DNA of 64,000 nt from Cryptomeria japonica (GCF_030272615.1 NC_081411.1:838602136-838666135), one strand, 5' to 3'; counted from the stretch's first letter, positions 1 through 11,003 are shown. Notes: generated by a model not told the origin, from the letters alone. Made by a program: numbers and translations.

Positions 1-319
1 TATTATTCATCTAGATTAGATAGTCAAGGTCAATCGACCACCACGTAGATCATTTTGCCTATCGGTACGCAAAAATCCTCTTACTCAGTGTCCAAGTCAC
101 TTGGTCAATCCTGGTCAATCATCCATGTGGACCTCCCAGTCTATCGGCTTGCATACATGGTCACAAAGTCAATCACAAACTTCAATTATGTTAGTAAAAT
201 ACCCTTTCATCTTTCTGACAGGTGTTCTCTGATTCATTCTGTACATGGAATATCGTTGGGTCAGACTTGGTGAAAATGTTTGTGGACTATCAAGTTGCAT
301 AGTGGTATGCTCTGCTCTA
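1..319. other. Flanking DNA, no gene seen
   Basis: No convincing coding sequence. Short frames here have no recognisable motif. The phrase GGTCAATC recurs a few times around 25-175. It is probably old repeat debris. Confidence 0.5.
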
Positions 320-598
320 TTATGCCTATTCTACCCATGCGGGATAAGCTTTTGTTTGTTCTCAAGAAGCCTTCCTCTTTGTTTATTAGCCTGCATCATA
401 TTTACATGGTCTCTTAACCCACATAGGATAAAATTTTGTTTGATCTCAAGAAGCCTTCGCTTTACTTTTGTTTACCCGCGTCACATATGTGTAGCTTCTT
501 AACCTATGTGGGATAAGATTTTTCTTTACTTTTCCTTATCCCACAAGTCTCTTCTCATCATTGCTTGGTCATGTGAGATAAGGATACCCTTCAATGTC
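320..598. repeat. Degenerate GGGATAAG/CTTATCCC repeat tract, left part
   Basis: The word GGGATAAG, or its reverse complement CTTATCCC, recurs in variants every 50-100 bases, usually within a longer phrase resembling CATGTGGGATAAG. Examples lie near 338, 425, 511, 530 and 573. The tract stops at the TACTT target duplication of the LTR element at 604 and resumes after 8370, so both parts were once contiguous. Confidence 0.65.
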
Positions 599-603
599 TA
601 CTT

Positions 604-1785
604 GGTTGGCATTTTTGATGATTGATGTTGTGATTGTCATTGATGGACACACACTTGATTTGAGGTCACTTTTTGTATGTATGAGTTAAAGCTCAACTGA
701 TATTTGTTCCAACTGATATGATGTATTATAGTTTTTAGACTATTGATGTTTTGCAGAAAGTGTTTACTGGTCTCAAGTGGTATGAAGACCCCAAGCGGTT
801 CGAGGATCTCACGCGGTACGAAGGAATGAAGCGGCACAACTCATATTTCCTACTCTTCATTTTGTCAAACTGGCAACCTGTATCTTGCTTAAACTGGTAT
901 TTTGTATGAACCAGTAATACTCTGTGATGAGTTACCAATCGACATTTTGCGATAAGTTACCATCCACCTATTGTTTTGCAGTGCCGACACTCTGGCAGTG
1001 CTTTTTGTGTTATGTTACCAAATATGTCTAGATGCACTGAACCTAAAAAATTGTATTGTAAGCCTATTGGACCAACATGAAATCAGATTCCTTTATAAGG
1101 ACATCATGTCTAGGGTTTTATAGAGTTTCTAGGGTTTAAGGTGGTTGATGAGTTTCTGTAAGTGTGATTATAGAAGAGAAGTTCAGGTCTGTGAGAGAAG
1201 GTAGAGTGTGAATGTGTTGAAGATAGAAGTAATGTCGGAATGCATTAGGAACGAGCTATCAGGGATCTAACCAAGCAATCTGTGCTATTTTCTAGATCAC
1301 TCACTTGTTGATTACTCACATCTTCGACAAGTCTGAAGCCCTTAACAGGGTAGGCCCAAAAAGCCTTTTGTAAATCCTCTAATAAGGTGGTTCACATCTG
1401 TGGATCTAAAATCCTCTAGCAAGGTAGTCTTTAATCGGACTTATCTCATAACAAAGATTGAGATTCCTAACAGGATCTATTCTGGTAAAGAACATTGTAT
1501 GACCTTAACCAGTCTGACCTTAATTGGTCTGGTTCCTATTCTACAGATAGTTACTTGTGAGTTTCATCTCACCGTGGTTTTTCCCATTTGGGTTTCCACA
1601 TCAAAATCTCTTGTGTTATGGTGATTGTGTTTCTGTGGGTGAATGCATTATTTGCTATTTAGTTTGCATGTGTGCTAACCAGTTTATTTGCTAAATTGTT
1701 TTACCGATTTACTGCTAGACTAGTACAGTGTTTAAGTATAGTAATTTTTGGCATACTAATTCACCTCCCCTCTTAGTATTCATCA
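604..1785 (+). repeat. 5' LTR of E1
   Basis: This 1182-bp repeat matches 7198-8365 over its whole length with scattered substitutions and small indels. It begins GGTTGGCATTTTTGATG (the first base is mutated from T, since the other copy begins TGTTGGC) and ends TTAGTATTCATCA. A TATA-like TTTATAAGG lies near 1092 in an AT-rich U3. The C-rich stretch and CTCTTAGTATTCATCA end are typical of the copia LTRs in this window. Short frames inside are not genes. Confidence 0.9.
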
Positions 1786-1787
1786 AT

Positions 1788-1799
1788 TGGTATCAGAGC
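1788..1799 (+). promoter_or_regulatory. Primer-binding site of E1
   Basis: TGGTATCAGAGC lies two bases after the LTR. It is the standard plant copia site complementary to the 3' end of initiator tRNA-Met, from which minus-strand DNA synthesis begins. Confidence 0.9.
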
Positions 1800-1850
1800 C
1801 AACCTTTCTATAAGTCTAGCCACTTTGAAAGAGATGTGGGGGAATACACT

Positions 1851-3115
1851 ATGAGGGAACTTACTCATCGGCTCACTCAGTCTAAGCAAGCCTATGATGA
1901 ACTTATGGTCAAATATAAGGCCTCTTAGGCAAAAAGGAGAGAACATGCTGAAAAATTGATGGATCTAACTGAAAATAGTTCCTTTGATGAAGTGGACATG
2001 GAAGCCCTAATTCAAGAAGTAGAAAAGCTAAATGAATCCAATTACAACCTAGGAAAGGAGTTGGAAGGATTGACTATCTAAATGTGTCAAGAGCTTGAGA
2101 ATAGGAGGAAAGTTGAAGATCTTGTAAAAGACAGAGATCATGAGATCTCCAAGTTAAAACAAGAAATCAGTGCCCTAACCACTCAACTCCATGTGAGCAA
2201 AGTGGAAAAGGAAGACATGCAAGGAGAACTGAACATAGCCATCTCCGAGAATGCAAACTTGATGGAAACAAATGCTGCTATTTCCAAAGAACTCTCTGAG
2301 TCAAAGGAAATACTTGCTAAGTTCAACAAGAGTACTGTTAAGCTAGAGAAAAAGCTTGAATCGACCAAACCTGTCAAGAATACTGATGGACTTGGTTACT
2401 CTGGTCATGAGGAAGGTGAGACCTCTAGTGCAAATGTTGAAACATCGAAGAAGCAACCGGCATTCAAAGGTAAAGGTAAGAAAAAGTTCAAACCTATTTG
2501 CTTTAACTATCTTAAAGAAGGACATACTGCTAATGTGTGTAGGAGCAAAGCCTACAATAATTTTCCTTACTTTATAAACAATGTACCTAGATCCAATAAG
2601 TTCAATGGTAATTGTTATGCTTGCAACAAGTTTGGGCATAGAGCATTTGAATGCAGGTCTGTTATGAACAACACTAGAAGATATCCTTAGAGGACTCAAG
2701 GAGTTGGTCTGGAACCTTTTGTGAACTAGAATCCCAACCAGTTTAATACCTTTAATCATCAGTTAGGTATAAATGGCTATCAAGCGGCAACCAGATGGAG
2801 AGAAAACTATTTGATTTGTCATTGTCATGGTCACACTGCTGCAACATGCAGGAGGAAGAATAGTAACATGAATAATGGACCATGGAGAGCACCTTGAATG
2901 GGCTGCTATCATTGCAACAAACCGGGTCACATTGCCAGATTCTGCAGAACAAGAAAGAACATATCGGATGACATACTGGTCACTCTGGAAGGAAAGATTG
3001 ATATTGAAATTGTTCAAGAGGATATGAACAAAACCTGGAAAAAGAAACTAGGAGTGTTGCAAGAAGAACCGGTTTCTACACCTAGTGTGGAAATTTTGGA
3101 ACCGACAAACTAAGC
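1851..3115 (+). pseudogene. Broken gag remnant with coiled coil and zinc knuckles (E1)
   Basis: One frame runs from the ATG at 1851 to the stop near 3113, interrupted by in-frame stops near 1926, 2079, 2688, 2727 and 2895. The first 200 or so codons are Leu/Glu/Lys-rich with heptad character, predicting a coiled coil. Four CCHC knuckles follow: CFNYLKEGHTANVC (second Cys lost), CYACNKFGHRAFEC (intact), a damaged CHCHGHTAATC and CYHCNKPGHIARFC (intact). Such knuckles bind genomic RNA in the capsid protein. The usual N-terminal DUF4219/UBN2 half of copia gag is absent. The layout matches the second half of gag in element B (18458-17400, minus), so E1 probably arose by internal deletion of a similar element. 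Confidence 0.75.
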
Positions 3116-3536
3116 TACAAAAAGCTTAGGGGGAGCAAACGGTGAAATATCTCAAACCCCTGGTTGACATCGGTATGAGATACTTGTCAGTCGGTAGAAG
3201 ACTAGAAATGGTAGAAGGCAAATTAGGGTTTACGCCCTAATAGTGGAGCATTTATTATGGTAGGTGGAGAATCTATTTAAGAGGAATTTTCAAATCATTT
3301 CTCTTATCATTTTTTGAGCGAATAAGTTTTTCAAGTTTAGAGAGAAGAAAAGTGATTTACACTGCAATTCAAAGAATTTATCAAAATCTTGAAGAAGAAT
3401 CTGAGGCAATCATCTATTGGAGAAGTGTAGAATGCAAAGCAGTATTTCAGCAACCAAAGGAGTGTGTAGAAAAGTTCAAATTGTGAAGACCTAAATTTCG
3501 ATCTACGAAGGTATTTTTCAAAATTCTTTGTTTATC
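3116..3536 (+). other. Spacer and apparent leader of the extra ORF (E1)
   Basis: There is no coding motif. A purine-tract-like AGGGGGAG lies at 3128-3135, just after the gag remnant, resembling the tracts normally found next to the 3' LTR. Further on is a TATA-like CTATTTAAG near 3272, then an AT-rich stretch before the ATG at 3537. This resembles an internal promoter and leader but is only suggestive. Confidence 0.4.
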
Positions 3537-6500
3537 ATGGCTTCCGCATCACATGCTAGTTCTAGTGCACCTATTGATTTTTTAGATTTCATCAAATGAA
3601 AGGCAAAATACAATGCCCTATCCCTAGTACCCACTAGAGTTATAGTGGAGGAAGGCATTTCAGATTACATTGATTGTAAAATTGAAGACTTAGGGTCTCT
3701 TGTAATCCATTCCTAGTTGAGTTTGTTCTGTGGGAAGGATAAGAAGATTAAACCAAAATTTAGCATTCTAGAAAAGAAGAAACTTTACAACGCAATCTAT
3801 TTTCTTGAAGAATTTTCAGATGATCACATTCGCATTATTCTGAGTAGAGTGCACAGTGATAAAAAATACTTAGAGTAGACACATGACATCATACCGGAAG
3901 CAATTCATGTTGTCACCACTTTCTATAACACAGGGGAAGTGCCAGCCCTAAGGAAGGTCAGCAAGACTGAAATGTCCAAGCTCACCAGCTCAGTGAGCGA
4001 CTCACATGGAATGACCGTTAACTGAATTAAGGATGATCTGGTCAAGTATGTCTGCATGGTGATAGGTTACCAGATGTTCTCTGCTAGCAGAATTAATTCT
4101 ATCTCTACTACAGTGGTAAATGCTACCTATAGGATGATCAAGGAAGATGCATCGTTTGATCTATGCACTTGTATGCAAAGACAACTTATGTTGAATCTTA
4201 ATTCAATCAAAGAGGATAATGCACTGAGATTTAAGTTTAGACAACTGCTGGTTGGGTTGTTCTTTTACTTCCAAGGCAACTTTCTAGGAGTAGGTGACAT
4301 TCAGTGGTTTGCTGACCAACCAGTGACAAAGAAAATCAAGGAAAGTCTACAAGCGGTTGGAACCGGCTATCCAGAAGTACTGAACAAATACTTTGATGAG
4401 TTTAGATGCAAAATGAACCAAAGGATAAGAATATCTGGTGATATATTAAAAAATTATGAGGAAGACTTCTACTTCACCATCAAAGTGGCTGAATGCATAA
4501 TGGAGGCCATTGAGCCTAGACAAGAAGAAGTGGAGCCTATGGGCTATGAGGTAATGTAGGATATGTTGGATGGGTATGCTTCTACCCTAGTCACCTCACC
4601 CCTTGATCCTAAGGCAAAGAGAACCAACACCTATTTGGAAAGGGTTACATCGGTTGTAGAACCCTCAGTAAAGAAATGAAAGGTAGTGCCTTCAACATCG
4701 ACACCGATTACTGCAGCTAGTCCCAAAGTGACCAAGCAGTCACCAGCTAAGAAGAAACTAGAAGTGGCACCTACCAAAGTCTTTGAGAGGAAGCGGAAGA
4801 CAAAAAGAAATACACTGGACTCAGAAGAAACTGTGTCAGAAGAACCGCCTAAGAAGACTAGGAAAATGAAGAAAAAAACAAAGAATGAACCAACAACATC
4901 TACACTGGTAAATTTGATATTTCTTCTTACAAACCTTTGACACATTGTCAAAGAACTATAAAGAATATTAGGAGAAAATTGTTGAATGATTTAATTGATT
5001 GTTTTGATGACTTCAATGATGATGAAAAGGAAGAAGTTGAATAGGAAATCATTAAGTATTTGTGTGTTAATGACCAGTCGCCTTCAGAAATTAGATTTGA
5101 GACACCAGATTCTTTGTATAATTCTTTAGACAACAAATGGTGCATTTCCATAAAGAAGGAACATGAAATAAGGGAGAAAGTGTTTGCCCAATGCTTTCCT
5201 GACCTATCCAATTCTGAGCTATTTGAAGTCATTAACCAAAAACAAGGACTCTTCTTCACTAGAAGGAGAAGACTCTGGTTATTAGAAGGGAGAATTGATG
5301 ATGTTGAAAAAGACACTCATCTTCATATGACAAATATTGTACATACTCATGAAGTGTGTCAAGCCAACAAGAAGGCTGAGCAAGAACCAAAAATATCAAA
5401 ACTAGATGAAGTATATGATAGTGAAAGGGAACCGGTCACTGAACAAATGGAACCCATTAACGTTGATGCCTTAGATGGTGAAAAAGTTACTCAGGGTACA
5501 CCATCAAAAGGAACAGGATAGGAGAAGCGGGTAGAAGAAGAAAAGAAGCAACAAGAAGCAGAAAAGAAGAAATAGGTAGATGAAGAGGATAAGAGAAAAG
5601 AAGAGAAAAAGAGGAAAGAGGAAGAGGATAAGAGAAAAGAAGTGGAAAAGAGGAAAGAGGAAGAGGATAAGAGAAAAGAGGAGAAAAATAAGAAAGAGGA
5701 AGAGGATAAGAGAAAAGAGGAGGAAAAGAGGAAAGAGGAAGAGGATAAGAGAAAAGAAGAGGAGAAGAAGAGAAGAGAAGAGGAAAGTAAGAAATAAGAG
5801 GAAGAGAAGAAGAAAAAGGAAGAGGAAAAGAAAGAAGAGGAGAAACGGAAAGAGGTAGAGAAGAAACAAGAAGAGGAGAAGAGAAAGAAGGAAGAGAAGA
5901 AGAAGAAAGATGAAGAAGAGATGAAGTGAAAAGATGAAGAGAAGAGACAAGAAGAAGAGAAAAGAAAGAAAGAAGAAGAGGAGAAAAGGAAGGCTCAAGA
6001 AGATAAGCAAAAAGCCAAGGACAAGGAAGCAGTGGTAAAGAGCACACAGGTTGAGACCCCAATGGCAATCGGTAGTCAGGCTAAACCGAATGACATTACT
6101 AGTACCATTGACCTCTAGTCCGCAAATGAATCAGAGTTGCTACAGAGCATTAAGGTTGCTCAAGAACCCTTGGAAGTGATAAGGAGGAAAAAGGAGCAAG
6201 ATGTGATCCAAGCTGCAGTGGACACTCTTACCGGTTTGATACCCGGTACGAACCTTCCCAATACCAATTCCTCACTTGCATAATTGAAGCTCCTATGCAT
6301 AGTTGTAGAAAACCAGGTGGAAATCCTGGAAGAGGTTGCAGAAGAAAATGCCAAGAAGGAACATCAAAAGGCTCTGGACACTATCTTGGTGAGAAAGTTA
6401 ACAGAGCTCCAGTTTGATCTTCAAAAGGCACAGAAGGACATTAGAGATGCAATGGATGAGGGCAATCTACTACTCAGCAAGATTTTCCAACCTCATTTAT

Positions 6501-6916
6501 TTTGTGATGATGTGCTCACTCAGAAGGAAAAACTGCAAACTGATATGCAATCATTTATTAGCACCTTCAAGATTCCATATGACTCCTTCTCCACATATGG
6601 CCAAACTACTCACCGGTTTCAACTTTAGTGTGCAAGACTAGAGGCAGAGATAAGCAACCGGACAAGAAATTTGCAGGAACTTCAACTAGTCCTACTGTCA
6701 AGACTGCAAATTCTCTAGAAATGCTACCTCAATATAGATGTCCTAATAGTTAGTCAAGAGATGAGTACCATGGATTCCATGGAGGAGCGAGTAAATCAGA
6801 TGCAAACGGACCATAAGGTTGCTACCTCAATGCTTGAATCATGGTCTTTATCCATGAAGACATTTATGTAGGACTTTAAATTAGTTTTTCACAAGTTTCA
6901 CTCTTTATTGTCATAA
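3537..6916 (+). pseudogene. Long extra ORF of E1, degraded
   Basis: This reading frame of about 1,120 codons starts at the ATG at 3537. It is broken by a dozen stops (for example 3597, 3714, 3876, 4023, 4557, 4677) and one frameshift near 4911-4935. It has no recognisable gag-pol motif. Seen in order: a mainly helical region of about 340 residues, with a Cys-containing segment near 4130-4250; a Pro/Thr/Lys-rich linker with KRKTKR and KKTRK basic clusters (4680-4890); an acidic segment; a Glu/Lys/Arg-rich repeat (5521-6010) predicting a long single helix or coiled coil; and a C-terminal coiled coil (6290-6890). The position, between gag and the purine tracts, corresponds to the env-like ORF of Sirevirus copia elements. 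The family is not established. It may instead be a captured host or plant transposon-protein domain. Confidence 0.6.
5585..5780 (+). repeat. 39-bp tandem repeat encoding EEDKRKEEEKRKE
   Basis: About five copies of a 39-bp purine unit (containing GAGGATAAGAGAAAAGA) start near 5585, 5624, 5663, 5702 and 5741. Each encodes 13 residues close to EEDKRKEEEKRKE. The surrounding 5521-6010 is almost pure A/G on this strand. At protein level it predicts a charged single alpha helix. At DNA level it is a long homopurine tract. The antisense frames here are only its mirror image. Confidence 0.85.
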
Positions 6917-7197
6917 ACTCTATAAATCAGTTATTAATGCTAAAGGAATAGGGGTTATTCAGCTATACTTTGTCATTGTTGGCAAAGGGGAAGAAGTATA
7001 ATGGTATTTAAATTTTGATGCATACTATGTATACTTTCATGTTATTTCTATTAAGGAGTAGTATACATTGTATTTTCTGCAAAAGGGATAGCGTATATGC
7101 TTAGGGGGAGTAATTTTCATTATGGCATATTTTTGTTGTAAAACACTTAGATGTCAAAAGTTTCCTAAGTGTTGCCATCAATGCCAAAGGGGGAGAT
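6917..7197 (+). promoter_or_regulatory. 3' noncoding region with polypurine tracts (E1)
   Basis: Purine tracts lie near 6981 (GGCAAAGGGGAAGAAG), 7101 (TTAGGGGGAG) and immediately before the 3' LTR at 7185-7197 (AAAGGGGGAGAT). The last primes plus-strand synthesis. Repeated tracts like these are described for Sireviruses. Confidence 0.75.
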
Positions 7198-8365
7198 TGT
7201 TGGCATTTTTGATGATTGATGTTGTGATTGTCATTGATGGACACACACTTGATTTGAGATCACTTTTTGTATGTATGAGTTAAGGCTCAATAGATATTTG
7301 TTCCTATCGGTATGATGTATTATAGTCTTTAGACTATCGGTGTTTTGCATAAAGTGTTTACCGGTCTCAAGCGGTATGAAGATCCCAAGCAGTTCGAGGA
7401 TCTCAAGCGGTATGAAGGAACAAAGTGGCACAACTCATATTTCCCAGTCTTCATTTTGTCAAACTAGCAACCTATATTTTCCTTAAACCGATATTTTGTA
7501 TGAACCCATAATACTCTGTGATGAGTTACCAATGGGCATTTTGCAATGAGTTACCATCCACCAATTGTTTTGCGGTGCCGACACTCTGGTGGTGCTTTTT
7601 GTGTTGTGTTACCAAATATGTCTAGATGCACTGAACCTAGAAAATTGTATTGTAATCCTATTGGACCGACATGAAATCGGATTCCTTTATAAGGACATCA
7701 TGTCTAGGGTTTTATAGAGTTTCTAGGGTTTAAGGTGGTTGATGAGTTTTTGTTAGTGTGATTATAGAAGAGAAGTTCAGGTCTATGAGAGAAGGTAGAG
7801 TGTGAATGTGTTGAAGATTGAAGTAATGCTGGAATGCATTAGGAATGAGCTTTCAAGGATCTAACCAAGCAATCTATGCTATTTTCTAGATCACTCACTT
7901 GTTGATTACTCACATCTTTCACAAGTTTGGATCCCTTAACCGGGTAGGCCCAAAAAGCCTTTTGTAAATCAACTAACAATGTGGTTCACATCTGTGGATC
8001 TAAAATCCTCTAGCAAGGTAGTCTTTAATCGGACTTATCTCCTAATAGAGAATGAGATTCCTAACAGGATCTGTTCTGGTAAAGAACATTGTATGACCTT
8101 AACCGGTATGGTTCCTATTCTGCAGATAATTACTTGTGAGTTTCATCTCATCGTGGTGTTTCCCATTTGGGTTTCCATGTCAAAATATCTTATGTTATGG
8201 TGATTGTGCTTCTGTGGGTGAATGCATTATTTTCTATTTGGTTTTCATGTGTGCTAACCGGTTTATTTGCTAAACTGTTTTACCAGTTTACTGCTAGACT
8301 AGTAAAGTGTTTAAGTACAGTAATTTTTGGCATACTAAATCACCCCCCCCTCTTAGTATTCATCA
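7198..8365 (+). repeat. 3' LTR of E1
   Basis: This 1168-bp partner of 604-1785 starts TGTTGGCATTTTTG and ends TATTCATCA. The TACTT target duplication follows at 8366-8370. Confidence 0.9.
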
Positions 8366-8370
8366 TACTT

Positions 8371-8940
8371 CACTTTTCCTTATCCCATGGGATCACTGAC
8401 ATCATCCTTGTCTCATACAGAATAAGAGCCTTCAAGTAGTCATCTATTGATTTCTTATCCCGTGAGAGAATTTCTCTAAAAGTTTCACCACATGGGCTAA
8501 GGAGGTGCCATCACTTTTGTTATCTCATGCAAATATTTTTTAACCTCCTACTTCATGTGGGATAAGGTTTTATTCACTGCATACTTTCACTTGTTATCCT
8601 GCACAACATTTTGTATACATCTTAGCATGTGCGAGACAAGAGAATCTACAATCTTCCCCTTAGTTTCTTGTCCTGCGTGACTTTTGTTAGTCACTTTTGA
8701 CACTGCAAGATAAGAGGTATCATCTCTCCATTTTCACCTCTTTGACTATATTATCCTAGACAACCATCATTGATCACTTTTGACAATGCGAGATAAGAGG
8801 GATCACTTTGTTCAACAAGTCACATTTGGACAACATGGGATAATATATAACATTGTTCTGTTCACTTAAGTGCTATCCCACAGGCTATTTAATAGTCATC
8901 CAACATGGTGTGGGATAAGAAGAAACATCATGTGCACCTC
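8371..8940. repeat. Degenerate GGGATAAG/CTTATCCC repeat tract, right part
   Basis: This continues the tract interrupted at 599. Variants of CTTATCCC and TGTGGGATAAG occur near 8378, 8455, 8556, 8594, 8625, 8704, 8787, 8835 and 8910, in both orientations. Two phrases near 8690 and 8775 (CACTTTTGACA, then GCRAGATAAGAGG) are clear duplicates about 90 bases apart. Confidence 0.65.
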
Positions 8941-9238
8941 ACAAGTGTTAGTTGATTTTAATTGCTTGAAGTTGTGAAAACTTGTTGTTTTCCTTTGTGC
9001 ATGCATCAAATTCATCCCTTTCTAGAAAATATTTATGCATCTACATGTTCAGTTGAGTTGTGAAGCAATCAAGGTTATTTGTTGAAGGTTTTTGTGAGTT
9101 AAGCAAGTTGCAGATCTCAGATAAGATATTTGGTGCATCACCTTCACTAGAATAGATTTACATTACATGCAACCTTTCTATCCCTTTCTATCCCTTTTCT
9201 TATTAAAAGTATTTACAAGAGATTCACCAAACAGGAAT
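8941..9238. other. No gene seen
   Basis: AT-rich spacer without ORF, repeat unit or RNA motif that I can recognise. Confidence 0.4.
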
Positions 9239-10059
9239 TCAACATGATCTCTGGAGATTCACCTTCACTTTGAGAAACCCACAAGCTCGAAGGTGTTTCC
9301 ATGTTTCATAGGATTTCTTGTTTTCAAAATTAGCATCACGGGTGCAATCCTCAGTGAAAATAGTTGTCAGAGACAATCTATGCCCTATCAAAATATTTTT
9401 CCCTATTAAGATTGTATGCATGTAATGGAACATCCATAAGTGATAATATTGACAATCTGGTTTACCAAAGGCATGATTCATCATAATGATCAGGTCCATC
9501 TATGATTCCTTAAAATCTACCCTAAGGATGTTATCAATTGCTTTGAGACCTAGCTTCTTGGGCCCTTCCAACCAAGCCTCATTTATGTTTCATCTATAGT
9601 TGGAGGAGCTCTTATTGAAAATAGTGCTTCCCCCTCTTCTAAATTCTGAAGGACTTTCTCTCTCTCTAGAATGTTGAATGTCATTCCAATCATTTTTGGA
9701 GATAATTCCACAATCATGTTCCTAGCTATATCAACACATTTCCTTGTTTCGTGGTTGTAATATTGAGCTATTGTCATGATAAGCTCTGTAGATTGCATGG
9801 CTTGCAGGAATATTATAGCTTCCACCAAACCGGATCTATTCATCCATTTATAGGGTGCATCCAAATTGGTTTGGGCAACTTGCTTTCTGATTTCCTCTAT
9901 TTCAATATGACCTATTTCAGTATCAGTTACCCACTGCACCTCATTTTCCAATTTTGACACCAAGGTTTGAACTTGGTATTTGTATTTCATTGTGGGCACA
10001 TTTTCCTCCAATTTTATCTCTCCTCTAGTCTTCTTTCTAGCTAATGTAGAAGGTTCCAT
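9239..10059 (-). pseudogene. Decayed unknown ORF, probably retroelement-derived
   Basis: On the minus strand an ATG at 10059 opens a 158-codon frame to 9583. A related segment continues in another frame from about 9580 to 9239 after a frameshift and a stop. The N-terminus is Lys/Glu-rich (ARKKTRGEIKLEE). The middle is a mainly helical region containing YKWMNRSGLVEAI and HETRKCVDIARNMI. The second part has LWMFHYMHTILIGKNILIGH and a cluster of aromatic and Cys/His residues. I cannot assign a family. The general pattern (aromatic-Met segment, about 15 residues, His/Phe-x2-Leu, then hydrophobic) recalls the extra ORFs at 3537-6916 and 27522-29231, but similarity is weak. A degraded plant transposon-protein-like ORF is the best guess. 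Confidence 0.4.
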
Positions 10060-10837
10060 AATCTTTCTTTAGCCTGCAACATAAAAATAAATAATCAACT
10101 TCAACATATTGACAAAATAAAGGAGAGTCTAGGGTTTCGAGGTTACCGGGCCTCTAAAGAGCTTATAACAATCAACTTTGGGATCTCGAAGTTTCAGGAT
10201 TTCAAATTTTGAAGTGCAAGAACTATGACATGTTTTAGAGTTTTAGGGTTCTACAACCTGAAATAGTATAAGGTATCAAAATGAATTCAATTTAGAACTC
10301 CAGAGTTCTGGGGTTCCAAAGTGAAGAAAACTTCAGAAATTTGGATTTTGGGATTCTGGGACCCCGAAATTCTAAAGTACTTATAATATATTCTTAAGAT
10401 GGTCTCTAAGGTACTAGAGTTATAAGATCCTGAAGGGATTTAGACTTAGTGGCACAAGTATGCCTGAGATTCAGGGGTTCCATTATCCTGAAGGATTTCA
10501 ACTTGGGTGCAAAAAGGGGATTCCGGGATTCTAGAATTTTGAGGTAGTTACAATAGTTTCTTAAGATGATCTTCAGGTTTCTAGAGTTATGGGGTCCTGA
10601 AGAAATTTAGACTCAACTAAGAAGAATTTCAAAACTTTGGGAACTTAAAGTTCCAAAGAGGTCATAAGGTAGTTTCGGGATCTCAGAGACCTGAGATCTC
10701 GAATTAGCAAAACAAGGTCGTCTAACTCTAAGGATTGAAAAATCAATTTTATTGAAAACATGAAATCTAAACTAAACCCTAAACTAGAAAATAAAGAAAC
10801 AGGAAAAGAAAATAAGAAAATAAGAAGATGAAGACAA
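10060..10837. repeat. Degenerate GGGATTCTGGGACC-type repeat tract, left half
   Basis: Variants of a phrase such as GGGATTCTGGGACCCCGAAATTCT recur every 50-100 bases, often as short inverted pairs (CTCGAAG, CCGAAAT, GGGGTTCC). The same style of sequence resumes at 57073-57770, beyond the 46-kb composite. Confidence 0.6.
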
Positions 10838-10842
10838 CAACC

Positions 10843-11001
10843 TATTGCAAGGTGTGTGCCATTGGTCTCCTTGTGTTGTGCAACGCAGTGCTTAGGTTTG
10901 TGACATGGCTTAACTGCCTCTTGTTGATTCTAAAAGTCTAGTGGTTGTATCAGGCATTAAAAGGTCGATATTTTGGTGCAATGGCAACCACACATGCAAT
11001 A
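10843..11001 (+). repeat. 5' LTR of TRIM-like element T
   Basis: 159 bp, starting TATTGCAAGG (mutated from TGTTGCAAGG in the partner) and ending CATGCAATA. It is colinear with 56909-57067 with about 25 substitutions and no obvious indel. It is preceded by the CAACC duplication. Confidence 0.85.
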
Positions 11002-11003
11002 AT

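Larger units (their letters stand above)
604..8365 (+). mobile_element. E1: pol-less copia-type LTR element
   Basis: This is a complete LTR retrotransposon of about 7.76 kb. It has LTRs at 604-1785 and 7198-8365, a perfect 5-bp target duplication TACTT (599-603 and 8366-8370), a copia-type primer site at 1788-1799 and a purine tract AAAGGGGGAGAT just before the 3' LTR. Inside are a gag fragment with zinc knuckles (1851-3115) and a long extra ORF (3537-6916). I find no protease, integrase, reverse transcriptase or RNase H, so movement would need enzymes supplied in trans. The many in-frame stops suggest it is no longer active. The multiple purine tracts fit a Sirevirus-like origin. Confidence 0.9.

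Noticed and set aside
5487-6068. Long minus-strand ORFs (168-193 codons) rich in Leu, Ser and Phe
   Set aside because: They are the antisense of the Glu/Lys/Arg repeat; composition is dictated by the homopurine strand.
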